Source of the DNA: Clostridia bacterium
GTDB taxonomy: Bacteria; Bacillota; Clostridia; Oscillospirales; Acutalibacteraceae
Length of the DNA stretch: 18,564 bases
Assembly (NCBI GenBank): GCA_900755995.1
Contig: CAAEIM010000149.1
Location: 1 to 18,564 of the forward strand
Reading direction: 5' to 3'
Below, one piece after another: positions 6,716 through 13,008 of the stretch. The notes beneath the pieces are model-generated. The model did not search any database and was not told where the DNA came from. It was given only the letters and a program-made list of their open reading frames with translations. Within the stretch, counting starts at the first letter, position 1; every line of letters begins with the position of its first letter. The translations under genes and the position numbers were made by a program.

Positions 6716-6744
6716 ATTATATAAGCGTCGGTTAAAATTGTAAA
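6716..6744 (-). promoter_or_regulatory. Predicted promoter of the MBL-like gene
   Basis: Minus-strand TTTACA (6739-6744), 17 bases, TATAAT (6716-6721). The -35 region overlaps an interrupted inverted repeat AAGT-GCGT-ACTT (6743-6754), a plausible place for HxlR binding. The leader is about 70 bases. Confidence 0.7.
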
Positions 6745-6824
6745 GTACGCACTTTTTTGTAACTAAGGGGCGGGGAAGGTGACTTTTGAGTTATTTGGAT
6801 ATATGGGATAAAAATTTTTAAAAA

Positions 6825-6857
6825 GCATATATGCCACACTTGATTTAATATGCATAT
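6825..6857. promoter_or_regulatory. Two AT-rich palindromes at the hxlR promoter
   Basis: Perfect palindromes GCATATATGC (6825-6834) and ATATGCATAT (6848-6857) have centres 23 bases apart and flank or overlap the -35 hexamer of hxlR. Both share the ATATGC/GCATAT half-site, so they look like paired operators for an autoregulating dimer. Binding by HxlR is inference. Confidence 0.45.
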
Positions 6858-6868
6858 AGCATTATAAT
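6840..6868 (+). promoter_or_regulatory. Predicted hxlR promoter
   Basis: TTGATT (6840-6845), 17 bases, TATAAT (6863-6868), about 50 bases before the start codon. It stands back to back with the MBL-like promoter, leaving about 95 bases between the two -35 hexamers. Confidence 0.7.
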
Positions 6869-6918
6869 TGTAATGTAACATTCAAATATATACTGTTGAA
6901 AATCTCGGAGGTATCACA

Positions 6919-7245
6919 ATGTTGACGAAAGACGAATTGCCCGCTTGTCCGGTTGCAACAACTGTACAGCTGATTGGGAGCAAATGGAAAATTCTCATTT
7001 TGAGAAATCTTCTTGCCCGCCCTTGGCGTTTTAATGAGCTTAGAAGGGATTTGGACGGAATCAGCCAAAAGGTATTGACTGACAGCTTACGCTCAATGGA
7101 AGAAGATGGAATAATCACCCGAACTGTTTATCCGGAAGTGCCGCCAAGAGTGGAATATGCTTTGAGCGACTTAGGCGAATCAATGCGACCGATTTTAAAC
7201 GCTATGGAGCAGTGGGGAATTGAATACAAAGCTCAAATCAAGTAA
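6919..7245 (+). CDS. HxlR-family winged-helix transcriptional regulator
   Basis: 108 residues from ATG at 6919, with CGGAGG 7 bases upstream. It follows the HxlR pattern: CPVATTVQLIGSKWKILIL (10-28), the helix-turn-helix RPWRFNELRRDLDGISQKVL, LRSMEEDGIITRTVYPEVPP (wing) and VEYALSDLGESMRPIL with the dimer helix at the end. Cys10 is in the position of the redox-sensing N-terminal Cys of YodB/HypR-like members; it is the only cysteine in the protein, so sensing would be by thiol modification or intersubunit disulfide. It is the only complete plus-strand gene in the window and is divergent from the MBL-like gene, the usual arrangement for regulator and target. Confidence 0.93.
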   Translation: MLTKDELPACPVATTVQLIGSKWKILILRNLLARPWRFNELRRDLDGISQKVLTDSLRSMEEDGIITRTVYPEVPPRVEYALSDLGESMRPILNAMEQWGIEYKAQIK

Positions 7246-7248
7246 TAA

Positions 7249-7344
7249 CTTCAGATTACATTAAAATCATCTCAAGCTCTTATAGATAATGTATCTATTG
7301 ATTACCTGATTACAGGTAGGGAATTTCCCGGAAGAAAAGTCTAA
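7249..7344 (+). pseudogene. Possible remnant of an XRE-type regulator C-terminus
   Basis: Immediately after the hxlR double stop, in the same frame, the DNA reads QITLKSSQALIDNVSIDYLI then TGREFPGRKV and stop. The ALIDNVSIDYLITG part resembles the end of an XRE helix-turn-helix domain (AxxLxVSxDYLxTG). There is no start codon or helix-turn-helix upstream, so if real it is a 31-codon leftover of a deleted gene. Chance resemblance is possible. Confidence 0.35.
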
Positions 7345-7359
7345 TTATCTAAAAATTTA

Positions 7360-7399
7360 TAACCCCCTTGATTTATCAAAGAATAAGTCAAGGGGGTTA
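7360..7399 (+). terminator. Terminator downstream of hxlR
   Basis: TAACCCCCTTGA (7360-7371) pairs perfectly with TCAAGGGGGTTA (7388-7399) across a 16-base loop, followed by TTTTATGT. The stem is strong enough to act in both directions. From 7400 to 7543 I see no gene or clear signal. Confidence 0.8.
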
Positions 7400-7543
7400 T
7401 TTTATGTGTTAGAGAAGATGAAGCAATAAAAATTTAAAGCCGTTGCCGATAATAAACGGTAAAAAGGAAAAAACATAAACTAACAGTCAATGGAAACAGC
7501 AGGTCACAAACAATTAGAAAACAACCTATTTCCTATAAATTTA

Positions 7544-7576
7544 AAACCGACATCAGCTATGTGCCGATGCCGGTTT
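7544..7576 (-). terminator. Probable terminator at the end of the YitT-like gene
   Basis: AAACCGGCATC and GATGTCGGTTT (minus strand, one G-U pair) form an 11-base-pair stem with loop GGCACATAGCT and the tail TTTTAAATTTAT. The stem begins inside the last codons and the stop codon lies in the loop. The tail is only moderately T-rich. Confidence 0.6.
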
Positions 7577-8429
7577 TTGTTATAAAGCCCTTGCCCTTAA
7601 TAGAGCCGGCTGTTGTGACTATTATAAAAGCATTTTCATCAATATTTTTTACAATATTTGTAATTTTATACACCTGATGCGGTCTTACGGCACACATTAT
7701 AATTCGTTTTGACTTGCCGCTGTATGCGCCCTCGCCGTTGAGCAGAGTTATTCCTCTTTCAATATTTGTCATTATTTTTTCGCAAATCTCTGTATATTTA
7801 TCAGTAACAATAAATATCAGCTTACCGTTATCTCTGGCTATTCCATATGAAATTGAGTCAATAACCTTGATGCTGAAAAATATTGTAACAACTGCATACA
7901 GTACACTTTCGATACTGTTATAAACAAAAAATACCATTATAAGCACAAGCGCATCTGCGGCAAAAATAAGATTGCCCGTTGAAAAGTACGGAAAATGTTT
8001 ATGCACATTAATGGCTACAATATCAGCGCCGCCCGTTGAACCGCCACGCATAAATATCATTGCAAGTCCGACCCCATTTATAATTCCGCCGAAAATTGAC
8101 ACAAGTATTTTGTCACCTGTATAGACAGGCAGAAGTGGGGTGAACACATCAATAAAAAGGGAAACAAGCAGCGTACCTACTATTGTTTTAGTGAGAAATG
8201 ACAGTCCGTTTTCGATTGCTCCCCAGATAAACAGCGGTATATTAATTATAAACATCATCAGACCTATTGGCAAACCGAACATATAGTTCAGCATTGTAGC
8301 CACGCCCGTGAGTCCGCCGGGCGCAATGTCATTGGGAGCTGTAAAAACCACAACCGATACTGCGTACACAGCTGCACCCGCAATCATAATTGAGTAATCT
8401 GCAATAGTTGTTTTTAAATCAATTTTCAT
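7557..8429 (-). CDS. YitT-family membrane protein (DUF161 plus DUF2179)
   Basis: 290 residues from ATG at 8429; a GTG at 8441 would add four residues, but GGTGAT sits at the right distance for the ATG. The N-terminal two thirds has about five to six hydrophobic segments (IMIAGAAVYAVSVVVFTAPN, LPIGLMMFIINIPLFIWG, GTLLVSLFIDVF, GGIINGVGLAMIFM, LVLIMVFFVYN) with APNDIAPGGLTGVATML and GGSTGGADIVA loops typical of YitT. The last 80 residues are a soluble DUF2179 domain (GITLLNGEGAYSGKSKRIIM). The substrate is not established for most family members. It overlaps the mrnC end by 11 bases. Confidence 0.93.
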   Translation of the reverse strand: MKIDLKTTIADYSIMIAGAAVYAVSVVVFTAPNDIAPGGLTGVATMLNYMFGLPIGLMMFIINIPLFIWGAIENGLSFLTKTIVGTLLVSLFIDVFTPLLPVYTGDKILVSIFGGIINGVGLAMIFMRGGSTGGADIVAINVHKHFPYFSTGNLIFAADALVLIMVFFVYNSIESVLYAVVTIFFSIKVIDSISYGIARDNGKLIFIVTDKYTEICEKIMTNIERGITLLNGEGAYSGKSKRIIMCAVRPHQVYKITNIVKNIDENAFIIVTTAGSIKGKGFITKTGIGT

Positions 8430-8850
8430 TTTTATAATCACCAGTCTCTTTTAATGAAATATGTAATATAACTTCAAAAAGCTCGGCAATCCTATCGCTT
8501 TCATTCCTTAAATATAAATATCCAAAAAGACTTTCAAGTCCTGTGGCACTGTGGTAATCAGCTACAGTGCCATTCTTTGGAGTGCACTTAGGTGCGGCAT
8601 TTCTGCCCCTTTTGTAAACAGATAATTCTTTATCGGAAAGATGCGGAATCAAAGCCTTGGCATATTCAGCCTGACTTTTACAGTTTACAAAACCAACCTT
8701 TTTTTTGTTCAGCTCGCCTACAGGACGGTTTGACTGCCTTACAAGATATGCTCTTACAAGCAGGTCATACACCCCATCACCCACAAAAGCCAGAGTTAAG
8801 GGGGAAACCTCATCTGCATAGGTGTGCTGATTAATGTTATTGTTATCCAT
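8419..8850 (-). CDS. mrnC: Mini-ribonuclease 3
   Basis: 143 residues from ATG at 8850 with GGTGGT upstream; the earlier in-frame TTG/GTG codons overlap that site. It is a lone RNase III catalytic domain without a dsRNA-binding domain: SPLTLAFVGDGVYDLLVR with the catalytic Asp near residue 26, the KSQAEYAKAL helix, and YHSATGLESLFGYLYL with the second acidic pair. Mini-III dimers trim the ends of 23S rRNA in Firmicutes. The start lies 12 bases after the obg stop, so it is in an obg-mrnC-yitT transcript. Confidence 0.96.
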   Translation of the reverse strand: MDNNNINQHTYADEVSPLTLAFVGDGVYDLLVRAYLVRQSNRPVGELNKKKVGFVNCKSQAEYAKALIPHLSDKELSVYKRGRNAAPKCTPKNGTVADYHSATGLESLFGYLYLRNESDRIAELFEVILHISLKETGDYKNEN

Positions 8851-8862
8851 AAAGACCACCAA

Positions 8863-10134
8863 TCAGTCAACAAAATCAAATTCAAGCTCGTAGATAGAAA
8901 CAGTGTCGCCCTCGCCGCAGCCCTTTGCTCTGAGTGCGTCAATTACACCGTTGTCTATCAGAACCTTCTGGAAGAAGTTCAGGCTCTCGTAATCTTCAAA
9001 ATTAATGCTTTTCATAACCTGCAAGAGCCAGTCTGCCTCAACGGTATAAATGCCGTTCACATTCTTAACGGTAACCGAATGGTCGTCAAAATCTTCGGCT
9101 GTGACAACAGGCGCAGGCTCAGCCTCATAGTGAGTGATTGGAGGAAGCTTTGAAAGCATTTCACGGATTTTATTAAGCAACGGGTCAACATCATAGCGAA
9201 TTGCCGCCATAATCGGGAAGAAATCATAACCCTGAGCTTCAACATACGCCTTAAATTCCGCAATTTGCTCATCGGTAGCCATATCGCATTTATTGCCCGC
9301 TACAATCATCGGTCTTTCGGCAAGCTCTGGATTAAATTTTTTAAGCTCGCTGTTAATTGTTTCAAAATCTTCCTTAGGATCTCGTCCCTCCGAGCCTGAA
9401 ACATCAACAATATGCACAAGCATTCTGCAACGCTCAATATGGCGCAAAAACTGATGTCCGAGTCCTGTTCCCTGCCATGCTCCCTCAATGAGTCCGGGAA
9501 TATCAGCCATTACAAATGACGAACCCTCACCCATTGAAACAACACCCAAAACAGGTGTGATTGTGGTGAAGTGGTAATTGGCAATTAAAGGCTTTGCCTC
9601 AGAAACCACCGACACGAGGGTGCTTTTGCCGACATTCGGAAATCCTACAAGTCCGACATCTGCAAGCAGCTTAAGCTCAAGCGTGACATTAAATTCTTCG
9701 CCCGGAAGTCCCGGCTTTGCAAAGCGAGGAACCTGTCTGACGGGGGTTGCAAAATGAGGATTGCCCCAGCCGCCCTTTCCGCCTTTGGCTACAACATAGG
9801 GTTCTGACGAAGAAACATCGGCTAAAACTCTGCCTGTTTCCTCCTCCTTAACAAGAGTGCCGAACGGAACACGGATAATTAAATCCTCGGCATTCTTTCC
9901 ACGGCAGCGGCCTCCCCTGCCGTTTTCACCCTTTTTTGCAAGATATTTGCGCTTATATCTGAAATCGGCAAGCGTAGAAAGGTTGGTATCTGCTACAAAT
10001 ACAACATTACCGCCTCTGCCTCCGTCACCGCCATCGGGACCGCCTGCTGCTATATATTTTTCTCGGTGAAACGACACCGCACCGTCGCCGCCGTCGCCTG
10101 CTTTTATAAAAATTTTCGCTGTATCTACAAACAT
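8863..10134 (-). CDS. obg: Obg/CgtA ribosome-associated GTPase
   Basis: 423 residues; GGGAGG 9 bases before the ATG. Three domains are visible: the Gly-rich Obg fold (1 to about 157, with GDGGDGAVSFHREKY and GGPDGGDGGRGGNVVF), the GTPase domain with G1 GFPNVGKST, switch FTTITPVLG, G3 DIPGLIEGA and G4 NKCD, and the C-terminal OCT domain (about 355-423). Obg acts in late 50S assembly and in stress and (p)ppGpp response. Switch II reads GAWQGTGLGHQFLRHIERC where most family members have GASEGxGLGHxFLRHIERT, and the G5 region reads MAAIRYDVD; both are mild departures. It ends in UGA. Only weak promoter-like boxes (TATAAT near 10196-10201) are seen upstream. Confidence 0.97.
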   Translation of the reverse strand: MFVDTAKIFIKAGDGGDGAVSFHREKYIAAGGPDGGDGGRGGNVVFVADTNLSTLADFRYKRKYLAKKGENGRGGRCRGKNAEDLIIRVPFGTLVKEEETGRVLADVSSSEPYVVAKGGKGGWGNPHFATPVRQVPRFAKPGLPGEEFNVTLELKLLADVGLVGFPNVGKSTLVSVVSEAKPLIANYHFTTITPVLGVVSMGEGSSFVMADIPGLIEGAWQGTGLGHQFLRHIERCRMLVHIVDVSGSEGRDPKEDFETINSELKKFNPELAERPMIVAGNKCDMATDEQIAEFKAYVEAQGYDFFPIMAAIRYDVDPLLNKIREMLSKLPPITHYEAEPAPVVTAEDFDDHSVTVKNVNGIYTVEADWLLQVMKSINFEDYESLNFFQKVLIDNGVIDALRAKGCGEGDTVSIYELEFDFVD

Positions 10135-10267
10135 TTATGCTGTCCTCCCATGACGATATTCTAAAAATATTATGCCCAAAATAGCGCACTAAAATTATAG
10201 TCTGCACTCACTTGGATTTTACGCCTCTTGTGCCCGACTGCAGCTGAGAATTTTCTTTAAAGTAAAT

Positions 10268-10295
10268 AAAAAGGGTGGATACCTAAATCCACCCT
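10268..10295 (-). terminator. Terminator of the rplU-prp-rpmA operon
   Basis: AGGGTGGAT, loop TTAGGT, ATCCACCCT form a perfect 9-base-pair stem followed by TTTTTATTTA on the minus strand, 15 bases after the rpmA stop. It separates the ribosomal operon from obg. Confidence 0.9.
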
Positions 10296-10310
10296 CTGAT
10301 AATGCGTAAA

Positions 10311-10595
10311 TTACTGCTCAACAGGATAAACGCTTGCACGCTTTCTGTCCTTGCCAACACGCTCAAACTTTACAACGCCGTCGATTTTTGCAAACAATGT
10401 GTCATCTGAACCGATACCTACATTGTTGCCGGGATGAATGTGAGTACCTCTCTGCTTAACAAGGATGTTGCCTGCGAGAACCTTCTGTCCGTCAGCACGC
10501 TTAACACCAAGACGCTTTGATTCACTGTCACGGCCGTTCTTTGTAGAACCCATACCTTTTTTATGAGCGAAAAGCTGAAGATTTACCTTAATCAT
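10311..10595 (-). CDS. rpmA: 50S ribosomal protein L27 (with Prp-cleaved extension)
   Basis: 94 residues from ATG at 10595, GGAGGTG upstream. MIKVNLQLFAHKKGMGSTKN is the Firmicutes form: the residues up to NLQLF are removed by the Prp protease, exposing AHKKG, the N-terminus that reaches the peptidyl-transferase centre. The conserved GGxxNGRDSESKRLGVK (here GSTKNGRDSESKRLGVK) and GNILVKQRGTHIHPGNNVG follow. A frame extension to 10679 lies inside prp and is not used. It starts 4 bases after the prp stop. Confidence 0.98.
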   Translation of the reverse strand: MIKVNLQLFAHKKGMGSTKNGRDSESKRLGVKRADGQKVLAGNILVKQRGTHIHPGNNVGIGSDDTLFAKIDGVVKFERVGKDRKRASVYPVEQ

Positions 10596-10599
10596 TACC

Positions 10600-10917
10600 T
10601 TACACCTCCGAAATAATAACTTTAATATACTTTTTGTACTGCTTTTGCAAAGCAGATAAGTGAAGCCATAAGCCCTCAATTAAATGAGAAGCTTCTATCG
10701 CCTCTGCACTGCTCAGGCTCAGATTAATAAAGCCGTCGCTGTCGGTAACCTCTGCCTCTGTGTGCAGAACCTCGGTGATAGTATTAGCTGTCATAATTGC
10801 GGCAGAGCTTACGCCTGCGCACACAATATCAGGTCCGCTTGCGGAAAAATCAGCGTGTCCCGATATTCTGAAGCCTTTAAAATAATCATCCGATTTAAAA
10901 AATGTTACCGTAATCAT
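10600..10917 (-). CDS. prp: Ribosomal-processing cysteine protease Prp
   Basis: 105 residues. MITVTFFKSDD, then GFRISGHADF with the catalytic His (about residue 21) and DIVCAGVSSAAIM with the catalytic Cys (about 33) are the YsxB/Prp signature. It cleaves the N-terminal extension of L27, whose substrate motif is present in the next gene. The start lies 2 bases after the rplU stop without a strong ribosome site, suggesting translational coupling between the ribosomal proteins, which keeps the protease low. Confidence 0.96.
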   Translation of the reverse strand: MITVTFFKSDDYFKGFRISGHADFSASGPDIVCAGVSSAAIMTANTITEVLHTEAEVTDSDGFINLSLSSAEAIEASHLIEGLWLHLSALQKQYKKYIKVIISEV

Positions 10918-10919
10918 TT

Positions 10920-11228
10920 TCAGATTTCGATTGTTGTAATCTTAACCTGTGTGTAAGGCTGTCTGTGACCCATTGCTCTCTTCTCGCCCTTCTTAGGCTT
11001 ATAGGTAGCAACTCTGATTTTCTTGCCTTTACCGTTCTTTAAAACTTCGCCAGTAACCTTTGCGCCCTCAACAAAAGGAGTGCCAACCTTGATGCCGTCA
11101 TCTGTACCAACAGCAATAACATCAAATGTTACTGTTTCGTTTGCTTCAGCGTTAAGCTTCTCAATAAAGATAACCTCATCGTTAGTTACCTTGTACTGCT
11201 TACCGCCTGTCTGAATAACTGCGTACAT
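10920..11228 (-). CDS. rplU: 50S ribosomal protein L21
   Basis: 102 residues from ATG at 11228 (MYAVIQTGGKQYKV), with AAAGGTGG at the right distance; the open frame to 11282 belongs to the leader. The whole L21 pattern is seen, ending KKGEKRAMGHRQPYTQVKIT. L21 binds 23S rRNA. First gene of rplU-prp-rpmA, with its own promoter and a structured leader. Confidence 0.98.
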   Translation of the reverse strand: MYAVIQTGGKQYKVTNDEVIFIEKLNAEANETVTFDVIAVGTDDGIKVGTPFVEGAKVTGEVLKNGKGKKIRVATYKPKKGEKRAMGHRQPYTQVKITTIEI

Positions 11229-11305
11229 TTTAGTACCCACCTTTACATATGTCTCGCTATCTGCAGGCAGAGCAAAGCTCATTTAAACAGCCCACAATAT
11301 GCGGC
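11229..11305 (-). ncRNA. Candidate L21 ribosomal-protein leader RNA
   Basis: Between the promoter and the rplU start lies a leader of about 77 bases that can fold: GAGC-TTT-GCTC hairpin (minus strand) enclosed by GCTGT pairing with ATAGC, then GCGAGA and the ribosome site. A conserved leader precedes rplU in Firmicutes and is thought to give feedback control by a ribosomal protein. Identity with that family is judged from position and partial resemblance only. Confidence 0.5.
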
Positions 11306-11311
11306 TTATAT

Positions 11312-11340
11312 AGCATAACACAAATACTAAGTATTGTCAA
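11312..11340 (-). promoter_or_regulatory. rplU operon promoter
   Basis: Minus-strand TTGACA (11335-11340), 17 bases, TATGCT (11312-11317). The spacer contains an odd-centred inverted repeat AATACT-T-AGTATT. It starts 8 bases beyond the folD stop with no terminator between, so some readthrough from folD into rplU is likely. Confidence 0.8.
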
Positions 11341-11348
11341 CCTTATTT

Positions 11349-12200
11349 TTACAGGTTATTTTGAATTTTTGCAGCTTTTATGGTGTTTTTCATAAGAGTT
11401 GCAATGGTCATAGGGCCTACGCCACCCGGAACGGGAGTTATGTATGAGCACTTGTCCTTAACATTCTCAAAATCAACATCTCCGCAGAGCTTGCCGTTTT
11501 CATCTCTGTCCATACCTACGTCAATTACAACAGCGTCCTCCTTTACCATATCTGCGGTCACAAACTTTGGTTTGCCGACTGCCGCCACAAGAATGTCAGC
11601 CTTGCTGCATACCTCTGCAAGATTTTTTGTACGGCTGTGGCAAATTGTAACAGTACCGTTTTCGTGAAGCAAAAGCATAGCCATTGGCTTGCCAACTATA
11701 TTGCTTCTGCCGATAACCACGCAGTTTTTGCCGCTTACTTCTATGTTATAGTAATGCAGCATTTCCATTACGCCTGCCGGTGTACAGGGCAGAAAATCAT
11801 ACTCGCCTAGCATAATTTTGCCGACATTTACAGCGTGGAATGCATCTACATCCTTTAACGGACTGATTGCCGCAATAACAGCTTTATCATCAAGATGCTT
11901 TGGAAGCGGCAGTTGTACAAGGATACCATTGATGTCTTTTTTATTGTTAAGCTCATCAACAAGGTTTAAAAGCTCCTCCTGTGTTGTTTGTGCAGGCAGT
12001 GCGTACTCCTCTGAGTGAAAACCAACAAGCTCGCAGGCTTTCTTTTTATTGTTGACATAAACCCTCGAAGCCGGGTCATCACCTACTATCACTACCGCAA
12101 GTCCGGGAGTTACTGAGTGTTCTGCTTTAAGAAGCTCAGTCTGCTTTTTAACCTCTTCCTTTACCTGAGCCGATACCTTTTTTCCGTCTATAATCTGCAT
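11349..12200 (-). CDS. folD: Bifunctional methylene-THF dehydrogenase/methenyl-THF cyclohydrolase
   Basis: 283 residues from ATG at 12200, with AAAGGA 8 bases upstream. Motifs: SRVYVNNKKKACELVGF (catalytic Lys and substrate site), GILVQLPLPKHLD, PCTPAGVMEML, VVIGRSNIVGKPMAMLLL (dinucleotide fold) and PGGVGPMTIATLM. It interconverts 5,10-methylene-THF and 10-formyl-THF in the cytosol for purine and formyl-Met synthesis. Length is normal. Its 5' end overlaps the lgt 3' end by 53 bases in another frame. Confidence 0.97.
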   Translation of the reverse strand: MQIIDGKKVSAQVKEEVKKQTELLKAEHSVTPGLAVVIVGDDPASRVYVNNKKKACELVGFHSEEYALPAQTTQEELLNLVDELNNKKDINGILVQLPLPKHLDDKAVIAAISPLKDVDAFHAVNVGKIMLGEYDFLPCTPAGVMEMLHYYNIEVSGKNCVVIGRSNIVGKPMAMLLLHENGTVTICHSRTKNLAEVCSKADILVAAVGKPKFVTADMVKEDAVVIDVGMDRDENGKLCGDVDFENVKDKCSYITPVPGGVGPMTIATLMKNTIKAAKIQNNL

Positions 12201-13008
12201 AAAAACTGTCCTTTCTCTTTATGTTTATAATTAATAAAATTAAGCCTACAGCAAAAATTACCGCCGACAAAAGCTGAGAAACTCTTACAGCATTGCCGAA
12301 TATTTCAAACGGCAGATAGAGGCTGTCCGTGCGCAGTCCCTCAACAATCATTCTTTCAAAGCCGTACCATACAAGGTAGCCAAAAAAAATCTGACCTGCG
12401 TATCTCTGTCTGTATTTGCCGTAAAAATGCAAAGCCAAGAATCCGAGCAGACACCAGATTGATTCATATAAAAAGCAGGGATGAACCGCAACATTGCCCG
12501 TTCCCTCGCTCATCATACCCCAAGGCAAATCGGTGGGAACGCCGAATGCCTCCTGATTCATAAAATTTCCCCATCTGCCTATTCCCTGACCGAGCAAAAA
12601 TCCCATCATTGCAAGGTCAAGCACAGGCATAATCTTCATTTTCTGAATTTTTGCAACTATAATACCGCCCGCAAGTGCGCCGATAATTCCGCCGTAAATG
12701 GCAAGTCCGCCGTTATTGATGTAGAGTACCTCTATTGGATTCTTACTGTAATAATCCCACTCAAAAAAGCAGTAATAAAGCCTTGCGCCGATAATTCCCG
12801 TTATAATTCCAACGAGTACGCAGTTGATAAGCTTAGAAGCGTCAACATTGTAGCGTTTGGCACTGACACAGGCATACAAAACCGCAAGCAAAAGTCCTGT
12901 AGCTATAATAATTCCATACCAATAAACAGGATAATCGCCGATTCTGAATGCTATAGGGCTGATAACAAAATCAAGCCCAAGCCCCGGGAAAGATACATTG
13001 TATTTCAT
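12148..13008 (-). CDS. lgt: Prolipoprotein diacylglyceryl transferase
   Basis: 286 residues, membrane enzyme with about seven hydrophobic segments. Motifs: YWYGIIIATGLL near 30-40, GARLYYCFFEW, GGLAIYGGIIGALAG, the Lgt signature GQGIGRWGNFMNQEAFG, HPCFLYES and GFERMIVEGLRTDSLYL. It transfers diacylglycerol from phosphatidylglycerol to the lipobox Cys of prolipoproteins, and would process the lipoprotein at the left end of the window. The ATG shares its A with the TAA of the upstream M16 gene (TAATG), a coupling arrangement. The basic tail RRKKGIGSGKGRG overlaps folD. Confidence 0.97.
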   Translation of the reverse strand: MKYNVSFPGLGLDFVISPIAFRIGDYPVYWYGIIIATGLLLAVLYACVSAKRYNVDASKLINCVLVGIITGIIGARLYYCFFEWDYYSKNPIEVLYINNGGLAIYGGIIGALAGGIIVAKIQKMKIMPVLDLAMMGFLLGQGIGRWGNFMNQEAFGVPTDLPWGMMSEGTGNVAVHPCFLYESIWCLLGFLALHFYGKYRQRYAGQIFFGYLVWYGFERMIVEGLRTDSLYLPFEIFGNAVRVSQLLSAVIFAVGLILLIINIKRKDSFYADYRRKKGIGSGKGRG

